64,000 bases of DNA, from the NCBI RefSeq assembly GCF_000284035.1, contig NC_016887.1:868001-932000 (forward strand), given 5' to 3'. This stretch comes from Nocardia cyriacigeorgica GUH-2 (GTDB lineage: Bacteria > Actinomycetota > Actinomycetes > Mycobacteriales > Mycobacteriaceae). Shown here piece after piece: positions 54,542 through 63,269 of this stretch. How positions within the stretch are numbered: position 1 is the stretch's first letter; each line of letters starts with the position of its first letter. A program made the translations under genes and the position numbers. The notes below the pieces were generated by a model. The model ran no database searches. It saw only the letters and a program-made list of their open reading frames with translations, and was not told where the DNA came from.

Positions 54542-55342
54542 ATGGTTTTCGGCCGCAAGCGCAAGAAGGTGGTGCCGTTCCGTACGGCGGGTGAAGTGGA
54601 CGCGATGGCGGCCGCGGGTGCGATCGTCGGTCGCGCCCTGGTCGCCGTCCGTGCGGCCGCGGTACCAGGCGCCTCGACGCTCGATCTCGATCAGGTGGCC
54701 GAGCAGGTCATCCGGGACGCCGGCGCGGTGCCGTCGTTCAAGGGGTACCAGGGTTTCCCCGCCTCGATCTGCGCCTCCGTCAACGACCGGGTGGTGCACG
54801 GCATCCCCTCGGCCGAGGAGATCCTGGTCGAGGGCGATCTGGTGTCGATCGACTGCGGCGCCATCCTCGACGGCTGGCACGGCGATTCGGCATGGACCTT
54901 CGGCGTCGGCGAACTCTCCGAGGACGACCGGCTGCTGAGCGAAGCCACCCGGCTGTCGATGGAGGCCGGTATCGAGGCCATGCTGCCCGACAACCGGCTC
55001 TCCGATGTCTCGCACGCCATCGAGCTGGGCACCCGCGCCGCCGAGAAGGCGCACGGGCGCAACTACGGCATCGTCGACGGCTACGGCGGCCACGCCATCG
55101 GCCGCGAGATGCACATGGAACCCTTCCTGCCCAACGAGGGCGAACCGGGCAAGGGCCCGCTGCTGGTGGTGGGTTCGGTGCTGGCCATCGAGCCGATGCT
55201 GACCCTGGGCACCAGCGAAACCGACGTCCTCGACGACGACTGGACGGTCGTCACCTCCGACGGCTCCCGCGCCGCGCACTGGGAGCACACCGTGGCCGTC
55301 ACGGAGGACGGGCCCCGCATCCTCACCCCGCGGCCGGAGTAA
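54542..55342 (+). CDS. map: type I methionine aminopeptidase
   Basis: Dinuclear metallopeptidase of 266 residues that removes the initiator Met. Metal ligands are visible in order: two Asp in [17 protein letters not shown], His in [12 protein letters not shown], Glu in LAIEPM and Glu in [25 protein letters not shown] is also conserved. 32 nt after adk and probably cotranscribed. Confidence 0.97.
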   Translation: MVFGRKRKKVVPFRTAGEVDAMAAAGAIVGRALVAVRAAAVPGASTLDLDQVAEQVIRDAGAVPSFKGYQGFPASICASVNDRVVHGIPSAEEILVEGDLVSIDCGAILDGWHGDSAWTFGVGELSEDDRLLSEATRLSMEAGIEAMLPDNRLSDVSHAIELGTRAAEKAHGRNYGIVDGYGGHAIGREMHMEPFLPNEGEPGKGPLLVVGSVLAIEPMLTLGTSETDVLDDDWTVVTSDGSRAAHWEHTVAVTEDGPRILTPRPE

Positions 55343-55356
55343 TCACTCCGTTGTCC

Positions 55357-55800
55357 TCATCCCTCCAGTAGGAGGGTCACGGGCCCGTCGTTGGTCAGGT
55401 CGATGTGCATGTGGGCGCCGAAACGGCCGGTGGCGACGGTGGCGCCGAGGGCTCGCAGCGCGGCGGCGAAATGGTCGACCAGGGGTTCGGCGATCGGGCC
55501 GGGGGCGGCGGCCGACCAGGACGGGCGGCGGCCCTTCTTGGTGTCGGCGTAGAGGGTGAACTGGCTGACGACCAGGATCGGCGCATCCAGATCCGCGGCG
55601 CTGCGTTCGCCGTCGAGCACCCGCAACCGCCACAGTTTGTCCGCCAGCGCGGCGGCGGTCTGCTCGGTGTCGTCATGGGTGACGCCGACCAGCGCCACCA
55701 GGCCGTGGGGTGCGCCGTGGGCGGCGGGGTCGATGTGGCCGACCACCTCGCCGTCGACGCTGACTTGCGCAGATGTCACTCGTTGCAGCAGTACTCGCAC
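55357..55800 (-). CDS. dtd: D-aminoacyl-tRNA deacylase
   Basis: Homodimeric proofreading enzyme of 147 residues that removes D-amino acids from t[21 protein letters not shown] begins the protein, [17 protein letters not shown] carries the catalytic SQFTL motif and LTNDGPVT the cross-subunit motif. GTG at 55800 is the family start; upstream in-frame codons lack support. Convergent with map, 14 nt apart. Confidence 0.95.
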   Translation of the reverse strand: MRVLLQRVTSAQVSVDGEVVGHIDPAAHGAPHGLVALVGVTHDDTEQTAAALADKLWRLRVLDGERSAADLDAPILVVSQFTLYADTKKGRRPSWSAAAPGPIAEPLVDHFAAALRALGATVATGRFGAHMHIDLTNDGPVTLLLEG

Positions 55801-55961
55801 GCGGCCATCATGGCAGGTCCGTCCGCGCCGCACGGTACCCGCGTGCCACTCCGGCGCCACCTGCGATTCAACTCGGCGCTACTCGGGATTCGCGATCGGC
55901 TGTCACAGTCGCACACGAGCTGACGGAGTGCGGGCGACCGTACTGGTGGTGAGGAGCGAGC

Positions 55962-56279
55962 ATGGGCGCCGACAAGGTCGAGGCCGATCCCGACGATTTC
56001 CAGAAAGCCGCCGAAAAGACCGGCGCGGTGCGCGATAAGGTGCGCGGCATCCTCAACACTCTGGAAACGTCGATCAGCTCCTACGGAACCCCTTGGGGCA
56101 ACGACAAACTCGGCGCTTCCTTCACCGATGGCGAGCAGGGCTATTTCGCCGCACGCGAAAACCTGACCGGCAACATCGAGAATGTGGCCAACTCGTTCAA
56201 CAACTTCCGCAGCGGCCAGGCCCAGACCGTGGTCGCGTTGCGGAGGATGGAGCAGGCGAACGAGGGCAACTTCCAGTGA
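55962..56279 (+). CDS. WXG100-like type VII secretion-associated protein
   Basis: Protein of 105 residues. Two helices flank a central PWGNDKLG turn (W-x-D variant of WXG), the layout of ESX/WXG100 proteins that form helical hairpins for type VII export. DDFQKAAEKTGAVRDKVRGILNT is helix 1 and FAARENLTGNIENVANSFNNF helix 2. The ATG has GAGGAG upstream. It starts a three-gene set (this gene, a YbaB-like gene, a large toxin) spaced 18-20 nt apart, so it is probably the export partner of the toxin. No clear YxxxD/E signal was seen at its C-terminus. Confidence 0.8.
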   Translation: MGADKVEADPDDFQKAAEKTGAVRDKVRGILNTLETSISSYGTPWGNDKLGASFTDGEQGYFAARENLTGNIENVANSFNNFRSGQAQTVVALRRMEQANEGNFQ

Positions 56280-56298
56280 CCGAAAGCCACTGAGAGCC

Positions 56299-56808
56299 AT
56301 GGCGAACGAACGCGCGAAGACGGAACTCGCCGGCCTGATCGAGGAAGTCGGCCAGCAGTTCCGCGAGATCGCACGCATCCAGGAAGAGCGCGCGCAGCTC
56401 ACGGCCAGCGCCACGGTGCGACGGAAGCGGGTCACGGTCACGGTGAATGCCGACGGCGTAGTCATCGACACCAAATTCGGCCCGAATATCGAGGACCTGA
56501 GCTACTCCGAGATCGCCGCCGCCGTCACCGAAGCCGCGCAGAAGGCGAATGCCGAAGTGCTGCGCAAGGGCCAGCAGCTGATGAATCCGCTCGACGACCG
56601 GCGGGCGCGGCTGCCGAAGCTGTCGGACCTCATCGAAGGCATGCCCGACCTGACCGGCGACCTGCCCAAGCCGCGGCGCGCCTCGACCGACGCGCCCGCC
56701 GCCCGCAGCCAATCCACCGTCGAGGACGGCAGTGCCGCACCGGAATTCGCCGATGCCGAGGTGCCGAAGCCGGACAGCGACGGCGGCGTCACCGATTCCG
56801 GCTGGTGA
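56299..56808 (+). CDS. YbaB/EbfC-family protein of a toxin locus
   Basis: Protein of 169 residues. The first 100 resemble the YbaB/EbfC fold: a helix ELAGLIEEVGQQFREIARIQEERAQLTASA, strands RVTVTVNADGVVIDTKFGP, then a long helix SEIAAAVTEAAQKANAEVLRKG. The C-terminal 60 residues are acidic and disordered. In Nocardia and mycobacteria such proteins often stand between a WXG100-like gene and a large effector, where they may act as chaperone or adaptor instead of nucleoid proteins; that role is inference. Confidence 0.75.
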   Translation: MANERAKTELAGLIEEVGQQFREIARIQEERAQLTASATVRRKRVTVTVNADGVVIDTKFGPNIEDLSYSEIAAAVTEAAQKANAEVLRKGQQLMNPLDDRRARLPKLSDLIEGMPDLTGDLPKPRRASTDAPAARSQSTVEDGSAAPEFADAEVPKPDSDGGVTDSGW

Positions 56809-56825
56809 GCTGACCTAGACCCGCA

Positions 56826-59800
56826 ATGGCGATCGATTTCCCCACCGTCCTCGGGTGGGTCGCCGGCACCGACTGGCCGGACGGCAACGAGGATGACATG
56901 CGCTCGCTCGCCGATGACTGGCGCGCGGCAGCCGAAGCCATCCAAGAGGTGATCGCCGACGTCCGCGCGGCCAAAACGGTGTCGCTGAACGCCTACCCCG
57001 AGGGCGAAGCGCCCAAGGACATCGCCAAGGCCTTCGACTCGATGCTCTATGCGACCGAGGGCCAGGAAAAGGGTTCCCTCGAGCAGTTGGTCGAGGGACT
57101 CAACAGCATGGGCGAGTCCGCCGACGAGATGGCGAACGAGATCGAATACGCCAAGCTGATGGTGATCTCGTCGCTGGTGCTGCTGGCGGCCGAGCTCGCC
57201 GCGGCCTGGATCTTCCCGCCAACAGCGCCTGCGGTGCAGGCCGCCGCGATCGCCGTCACCCGGATCGCGATCCGGATCATCGGGCAGACAGCCGCCCGCG
57301 CCATCCGCAATATGGTCGTGTCGCTGGCGCGCAAGAAGTTCTTCCAGTTCATGGTGCGCCACGTCGCCATCGATACCGTCATCGGCACCGGTCAGGACCT
57401 CGGTATCCAGGCGTATCAGGTGTGGCAGGGCAACCGCAAAGACATCAACTGGGAGCAGGTTGCCGTCACCGCGGTGTCATCCGCGGTGGGTGGTGCGGTG
57501 GCGGGGCCGCTGGCACACCGGATGGGTAACTGGCTCGGGCCGCAGCGGCTGCCCGACGGGACCATGGTCCGGCCGCAGCGCGTCAACCCGATCGTCAACG
57601 GTTTGATCAGCGGTTCCACGGCCGGTTTGGCCGGTGCGACCGCGGGTTACGCGGCGAGTCTCGGCACCCAATTCGGCATCGATTGGGCGCAAGACGGCTG
57701 GGACGACGCGACCAAGAACCTCGGCAACGCCATCAACAATTTCGATCCGCGCGCGATCACCGCCGGCGTTTTCAACGGCGCCGCGAGTGGAGCGAACAAG
57801 GCGTGGGCGAACCAGGTTTGGAGCAATCGACGGCCGGATCTGTTCAACCAGCCGAGTTTCCAGTCGCGGGTCGACGCGCTGATCTTCGGGCCGGGTGGGG
57901 CGCCCGGCTCCGGCGCGGGCGGGCCAGGGACTCCCGGTGGTACGGGCGGGCAGCCGGGCGCGGGTGGGGGTGGTACGCCGGGGGCCGGCGGGGGCAATCA
58001 AGGCGCCGGTCAGGGTGGTTCTGGCGCGAATCAGGGAGGAACCGGGGCCAATCAGGGAGGTGCCGGCGGCGCCAACCAAGGAGGTAATAGCGGCGCCAAC
58101 CAAGGGGCCAGCAACGGCGCGAACCAGGGCGGAAACAACAACGGCGGCAACCAATCCGGAAGCCAGGGCGACAGCGGCCGCACCTCCCCGGCCCAGGGTG
58201 ACGGCGGTCGCGTCGATGACGGTTCCGCGCCGCCGCCGAGTCAGGGCGATCAGCGGGGCGACAGCGGCGGAGATTCGCGGTCCGGTGAGGGCGGCCGGGA
58301 CGAAGGTCGTGCGGGTGAGAGCCGCGCCGGGGATGCCACCGACCGCGGTGATAGTGACAGCCGGGCAGGCGACTCCTCGCGGGCCGGCGATGCCTCCCGG
58401 GGTGATTCCGCCGGCGACGCCGGTGACCGCGAGAGTGGTGGTCGTGCGGGCGCGGCCCCCGGCGCAGACGGTGTGCGCGGCGATGGCCTGCAAGCCGATT
58501 CGCGCGCCGGAGGCGACAGCGGAGTCGGCCTTCACCACGGAATGCCGGGCGTGCCGTTGAATCTCGGTCCCGAAACCGGGATGGACGGGCTCAGCGAGGC
58601 CGGGGAGGATGCCGCGGCGAGTGGGGCGGCTCCGGTCGCGCCGACGCCCCCGGTCGCCGGCGCACCTGCGCCTCCCGCGAACACGACCCCGGGCGCGTCG
58701 CCGGCCGCGTCGAGTGGGAGGCCCGCGGCGGTGCGGGCGCGTCGAGCCCGGCGCGGGGCGCCGACGGGCGCGTACCCGGTGGCGACAGCCCCGTCAGCGG
58801 CGGACCGGATCGTGCAGGAACCAACGACACAGCCGATCCGATCACTCCGGGCGACGAGAGTAGCCAACCGCGCGCGGGCTCACCCGATGACGCTGCGTCC
58901 GCGGCGGATTCGCGCGCGAGCGTGCCCGACACCAACCGCGCCACTCCCGTCCTCGGCGACCATCAGCCGGGCATCCAAGCCGGTTCGCGCCCCGGTGACG
59001 AGTTGCCCGGCCTCGCCGGTGCCGACCGCACGGGCCGAGATCCGAGCGACCTGGCCGTCCCAGTCCGGGGCGACGAGGAGCTGGCGGGCGCGGACCGTGA
59101 GCGTGGCGATGACGTGCCTGCGGGCGCGGATCGTGGGCGCGGTGACGACCTGCTCGGCGGCGATGATCGCGGGCGGGACAGCGACGAGCCGGCCGGTGGC
59201 GATCGCGGGCGTGGCGATGACGTGCTGGATGGTGCTGATCGCCAGCGCGGCGATGACGTGCTGGGCGGTGGTGATCGCGGGCGTGGCGATGACTCTCCGG
59301 TCGTTGGTGATCGCGGGCGTGGTGATGACGTGCTCGGTGGTGCTGATCGCGAACACGGCGATGACGTCCCGGGCGGGGTCGACCAGGGACGCGGCGACGA
59401 TCAGTCCGACAGCACCGACGCCCGCGATGACGCCGCCGCCGGGCGCGACGAGCGACCGGGCACGGATGGTGACGCCGAGCGGTCTGCCCAGGATGGCCAA
59501 GTGCCCGGGGATCGGCCCGGCTCGGACCGGGCGGCATCACCTGCCAGGGACGACGCCGATGGGTCGGAGCCGGACGACGTTGCCCCGCAGCGGCGCCCGG
59601 ATTCGGATGCCGGCGACATGGACGGTTCCGCCCTCCCGCCGGCTATGTTCGTCATCCCGCCGCCGGATCTCTCGGCCGGCGGTGTCGGCGGTCGCGACAA
59701 CGGCCCGGGCATCAACCGGATCGGTTCGCGTGACACCGCTCCGATCGGCGACTCGACGGATACGGCCGCGATGCGTTCCGATGACACCGGCACGCGGGAT

Positions 59801-59858
59801 GGTGCCGCGCGGCGAGGTCGCTGCGCCGAGCTCGCATTGCGTCTGCTCCGCGATCTGA
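56826..59858 (+). CDS. N-terminal half of a giant type VII polymorphic toxin (frame breaks near 58,730)
   Basis: The native frame appears to run from ATG 56826 to about 58,730; beyond that this frame becomes Arg/Ala/Ser/Thr junk up to TGA 59858, while another frame carries the protein on. Residues 1-105 (GWVAGTDWPDGNEDDMRSLADDWRAAA...) resemble the CpnT/WXG100_2 N-terminal domain. Hydrophobic, Ala-rich helices follow at about 110-235 and 265-285 (MVISSLVLLAAELAAAWIF; ISGSTAGLAGATAGYAASL), then a Gly/Asn/Gln-rich linker and a Gly/Asp/Arg/Ser-rich linker. The helices may insert in a membrane or form the export module. It lies 17 nt downstream of the YbaB-like gene. Confidence 0.75.
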   Translation: MAIDFPTVLGWVAGTDWPDGNEDDMRSLADDWRAAAEAIQEVIADVRAAKTVSLNAYPEGEAPKDIAKAFDSMLYATEGQEKGSLEQLVEGLNSMGESADEMANEIEYAKLMVISSLVLLAAELAAAWIFPPTAPAVQAAAIAVTRIAIRIIGQTAARAIRNMVVSLARKKFFQFMVRHVAIDTVIGTGQDLGIQAYQVWQGNRKDINWEQVAVTAVSSAVGGAVAGPLAHRMGNWLGPQRLPDGTMVRPQRVNPIVNGLISGSTAGLAGATAGYAASLGTQFGIDWAQDGWDDATKNLGNAINNFDPRAITAGVFNGAASGANKAWANQVWSNRRPDLFNQPSFQSRVDALIFGPGGAPGSGAGGPGTPGGTGGQPGAGGGGTPGAGGGNQGAGQGGSGANQGGTGANQGGAGGANQGGNSGANQGASNGANQGGNNNGGNQSGSQGDSGRTSPAQGDGGRVDDGSAPPPSQGDQRGDSGGDSRSGEGGRDEGRAGESRAGDATDRGDSDSRAGDSSRAGDASRGDSAGDAGDRESGGRAGAAPGADGVRGDGLQADSRAGGDSGVGLHHGMPGVPLNLGPETGMDGLSEAGEDAAASGAAPVAPTPPVAGAPAPPANTTPGASPAASSGRPAAVRARRARRGAPTGAYPVATAPSAADRIVQEPTTQPIRSLRATRVANRARAHPMTLRPRRIRARACPTPTAPLPSSATISRASKPVRAPVTSCPASPVPTARAEIRATWPSQSGATRSWRARTVSVAMTCLRARIVGAVTTCSAAMIAGGTATSRPVAIAGVAMTCWMVLIASAAMTCWAVVIAGVAMTLRSLVIAGVVMTCSVVLIANTAMTSRAGSTRDAATISPTAPTPAMTPPPGATSDRARMVTPSGLPRMAKCPGIGPARTGRHHLPGTTPMGRSRTTLPRSGARIRMPATWTVPPSRRLCSSSRRRISRPAVSAVATTARASTGSVRVTPLRSATRRIRPRCVPMTPARGMVPRGEVAAPSSHCVCSAI
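57895..58175 (+). repeat. Gly/Asn/Gln-rich low-complexity coding tract
   Basis: Degenerate units of the form GANQGG and GGANQGG (about seven) follow a Gly/Pro tract. This is a flexible linker between the N-terminal export domain and the toxin domains, and a likely place for slippage. Confidence 0.7.
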
Positions 59859-62756
59859 CCGGCAGCCGGGCGATCACCCCGCCGGTGCGTCCGGTCGGGC
59901 CGGAGGGCATGTCCGCGGGGGAGGTCGAGGCGGCGGCGGGTGGGCGGCTGCGGCCGTTCGACGGGCATCAGGCCATCGCCGATCAGTTGCACATCCTCGG
60001 TCCCGGTTCGGCGGCGCTGGTGGTGGACGACTACTCCGGGCCGGCCAATCAATACCGGGTGGGCGCGCACGCGTATGTGCTGGTCAACGAGAACGGCACG
60101 CTCATGGTGCGGGACCCGGGCGCGGGTCGCGTCGAGGGCTTCCCGCCCACGCTGCCGCGCGACGTGCGCGGCACCTACGGCGTCGTCTACGACGCGGCGG
60201 GCAATCCGCTGCATCCGTTGGACGAGACGGTGCCCGCGGCGGGCGGGCTCGACGCCGACCGGCGGGTGGGCGCCGGGGACGGCAATCAGCCCGCACCGCT
60301 GCGCGCGGTGCCGGAGGGGATGTACCGCGGCAGCGACGGCAACTGGCACCACACCGACGATCCGCCGAACACCTGGCGGGACAAGAACTTCCAGCTGCGC
60401 GACGCCCAGCGCTGGATCCCCGATCCGCGTACCTCCTACGGCTACCGGTACGAGGCGCAACCCGGGCCCGCGACTCCGTACCAGGTCACCGATGCGGCGA
60501 TCGCGGACCGTCTGGCGCAGGCGTCGGCGGACCGGATCGCGCTGCAGGGTGAGCGTGACGCGCTCGGCACCCTGGTCAAGCAGCATATGGCCGAGTTCGG
60601 GATCACCGATATCCACGATCTCGCGCCGAAACGTCTGGACGCGGAGATCCAGCGGCAGATCAATCGGATCGCGACCGACCGCGACATTCCCGAGCCGGAG
60701 CGGATCGCGAAGTTGATCCGGATCGGCGAGCTGCGCGCGGAAGCCGAGCGGTACAACGATCTCGGCCAGGAGATGGTGGCGACCTCCAAGCTGCTCGGTG
60801 AGCTGGGCGCGACCGCGTTCGTGCTGGATTCGGCATTACGACCGGGCGCGGTGCAACTCACCCCGTTCCCGGGCGCGTTCGACGGAGCCAATACCGTCGA
60901 CATCGCGGCGCTGGAGCCGGGCACCGGCGGGAAGCCGCCGAAGCTGGTCGTGGTCGAGGCCAAGGGTGTCGGGTCGACACTCGGTGGCTCGAAATCCGTT
61001 AGTGCGCAGCAGGGTTCGCCCGAGTATCTACGCCGCACCCTGGCGATCGACACCAACCTCGCCACTCTGCTGCGCGCCTCCCCGGAGCGGTTGCGGGCCC
61101 TCGACAGCGACCCCGCGGGCGAAGCGCTGATCGCCGCACGCGACGCGCTGCTGCGCGCCCACCGCGACGGCACGTTGGAAATCGAGTACTACCTCGCGCA
61201 CACCTCCGAACGCGGCGAGGTGACCATCCGCCGGTTCGACCTGAACCGCGACGGGCAGCCGGTCCCGATGGACATCATCGGCGGCGTCCAAGCGACCCGG
61301 CCGGCGCCGGACTACCCGGTCGGCGTTCTCGACGGCGACGCCCGCATCGGCGACCGCCCCGACGACGACGTGGACGGCCCCGCCACCGACGATCGCGTGG
61401 CCGACGCCCCGACCCCCGACCGCAGCGCTGATGACGCCTCGACCGGTGATCGCGACGCTGAAGATGCCCCGACCGCTGACCGGACCCCCGACACCCCACC
61501 CTCCGAAGCCTCCCGCCTACGGGACGACCTGCGTCGCCAAACCCCCGTCGACGATCGCACCGCCCCCGTACACCGCCCGGAGATCGGCCCGAACGGCCTG
61601 CCGGGCGACCGCACCACGCCCGTGTTCGACGCGGCGCGGTTCCACAACGACGGATCGCCGGTCACCGTCGCCACGGTGCGGGTCCACGTCGACTCAGACG
61701 GCACGCTGGACGCTGCCGGGATCCGGGCGGTGACCGACCACATGCAGCGCACGGTCGATGAGCTGCTCAACGCCGGTGCGCAGCTGCGCAACGGAGACAC
61801 GCTGCTCATCGACCTCGTCGCGACGACCGACGCGGACGCGGCGCATGTGCAGGTGGGGGCGGGCGAACCCGGCCCCGGTGTGCGCACCGCGAACGATGAC
61901 CCGGCCGTGATCGTCAACGATCTGCGCCGCCATCTCGGGCTCGGCCCGCTCAATCCGAACCTCGGCACCGATCTCGGTTTCAGCGACGCCGATCTCGCCC
62001 AGCTGAGCAACGACATCGCCGCGGCGAACACCCCGTCGCGGCTCGACAGTATGGCGGCGACCCGCGAGATCGCCCCGAATTACCTTGATGTGCTGGAAGA
62101 CCCGGTGCATCAGGCGCGCGTGCAGGACGCGCTGCGCGATGGCGACCGATTCCTGATCGGTGCCGATCCGCGTACGAACGATTACGGGCAACTGATCAAC
62201 GACGGCGGCCCCGAGGTGTTCGGGCGTTCCACCAACTGCGTCGACTGCGTGCGGGCGGCGCTGGCATCGTTCTTCGGCGATCCGCAGGTGGCCTTCCCGC
62301 GCTGGCTGAGTGAGGACTTCGCCGACGTGCCCATCAACGCGATCGGCGGCGAACCCGACGCCGATCTGCGCATTGCCGAATGGCTGGGCCGAGACTGGCG
62401 GCAGAACGCGAATCTGCCGATAGCGGTGCAATTCCACGGGCTGCACCATCAGATCAACTCGCTGGGTCCGGGCTCGGCCGCGGTGGTGATCAACTACTGG
62501 CACCGCACCGATCCGGACACCGGGCAGAAACTGTTCACCGACGACGGCAAACCGCTCTACGACAACGGCCATGCCACGCTGGTGGTGTACCCGCTGGGCG
62601 CCGATGGTCCGGTGTGGTGGGATCCGCAGCACGGCACGACCTCCGAGACCCCGCCGAAGCTGCTCGTCGACAACAGCGCGGCGATGCTCTACATCGACCT
62701 CCCGGCGGATTTCGCCGCACCCGCGGACCAGTCGCAACCGAAGCAGGAGACCGGCG
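58727..62756 (+). CDS. C-terminal half of the polymorphic toxin: papain-fold, nuclease-like and second papain-fold domains
   Basis: Continues the upstream gene in another frame (codons starting at positions equal to 2 modulo 3) with high third-position GC and no stop. Order: acidic linker with nine 12-residue repeats (59087-59410); a papain-fold, toxin-glutamine-deamidase-like domain with Cys at 59822-59824 (RGRCAELALRLL), His at 60068-60070 (GAHAYVLVN) and Asp at 60113-60115 (RDPGAG); a helical linker; a restriction-endonuclease-like domain with VVVEAKGVGS (Glu 60956, Lys 60962) and AQQGSPEYL; an Asp/Thr-rich linker; then a second papain-fold domain with Cys at 62237 (STNCVDCVRAAL), His at 62570 (NGHATLVVYP) and Asp at 62621 (WWDPQHG). 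No stop codon follows in this frame before the window end; the boundary at 62756 is where the coding bias changes frame. Confidence 0.7.
59087..59410 (+). repeat. 36-bp coding tandem repeat, nine copies
   Basis: Nine consecutive 12-residue units vary around GADRGRGDDVLG (for example GADRQRGDDVLG, GGDRGRGDDSPV, VGDRGRGDDVLG). Each unit is 36 nt, and copies differ by point changes without length change. It encodes an alternating acidic/basic disordered linker. Confidence 0.85.
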
Positions 62757-63269
62757 ATGGATCGACTCCAGAACAGGCACCAAGTGGAACGCTATCTGGC
62801 GCAGATCTTCCCGGGCCGCCAGTTCCGGATCCATCGCGCCCGGCACGGCTGGGTGTGCCGGCCGACGTTGCCATCGGAGCAGGGGATCGGCCTGGGGAAC
62901 TACGTGGTGGACTCCCGGACGGGCGCGGTGACGGAACACCCGAGCCTGCCGCCGGCGGTGATCGGGCAGATGTTCGACCAAGCGATCGAGACCGGGCAGC
63001 CGATCCGGGCCCGGCAGATCCATCCGACCCGGTGGCAGGCGACGATGCGGCGGATCCGCGAGGACCGCAACGAGATCGAGTACCTGGTGCGGGCGGAGTC
63101 GACCGACGACCCGACGCTGGAACACCGGCTGACGATCGACAAGCAGACCCTGCGCAGCCGGACGGACGCACCGGCGATCCATCAGGTGTGCGCGCGGGCG
63201 AAGGCGTGGGCGACAGCGCACCGCAGCCCGGACGGGACCTGGCCGGAACAGGGGACGTTCGAGCTGTAG
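62757..63269 (+). CDS. probable immunity protein for the adjacent papain-fold toxin
   Basis: Protein of 170 residues with no recognised family. ATG at 62757 with AGGAGACC upstream, stop TAG 63267-63269. Third-position GC is above 90 percent in this frame and close to 45 percent in the toxin frame, so this is the coding frame here although the toxin frame stays open. The protein looks like a compact soluble alpha/beta domain (VERYLAQIFPGRQFRIHRA, LGNYVVDSRTGAV, NEIEYLVRAES). Position directly after the toxin domain suggests immunity. The first 0-50 nt may overlap the toxin end. Confidence 0.65.
   Translation: MDRLQNRHQVERYLAQIFPGRQFRIHRARHGWVCRPTLPSEQGIGLGNYVVDSRTGAVTEHPSLPPAVIGQMFDQAIETGQPIRARQIHPTRWQATMRRIREDRNEIEYLVRAESTDDPTLEHRLTIDKQTLRSRTDAPAIHQVCARAKAWATAHRSPDGTWPEQGTFEL

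Noticed and set aside
59087..59410. Regular 36-bp repeats as a possible CRISPR array
   Set aside because: The repeats are directly adjacent without spacers, keep one reading frame and encode a 12-residue protein repeat.
58726..59858. Continuation of the toxin in its first frame up to the TGA at 59858
   Set aside because: This frame becomes Arg/Ala/Thr/Met-rich and loses third-position GC, while the neighbouring frame holds the repeat array and the papain-fold domain.
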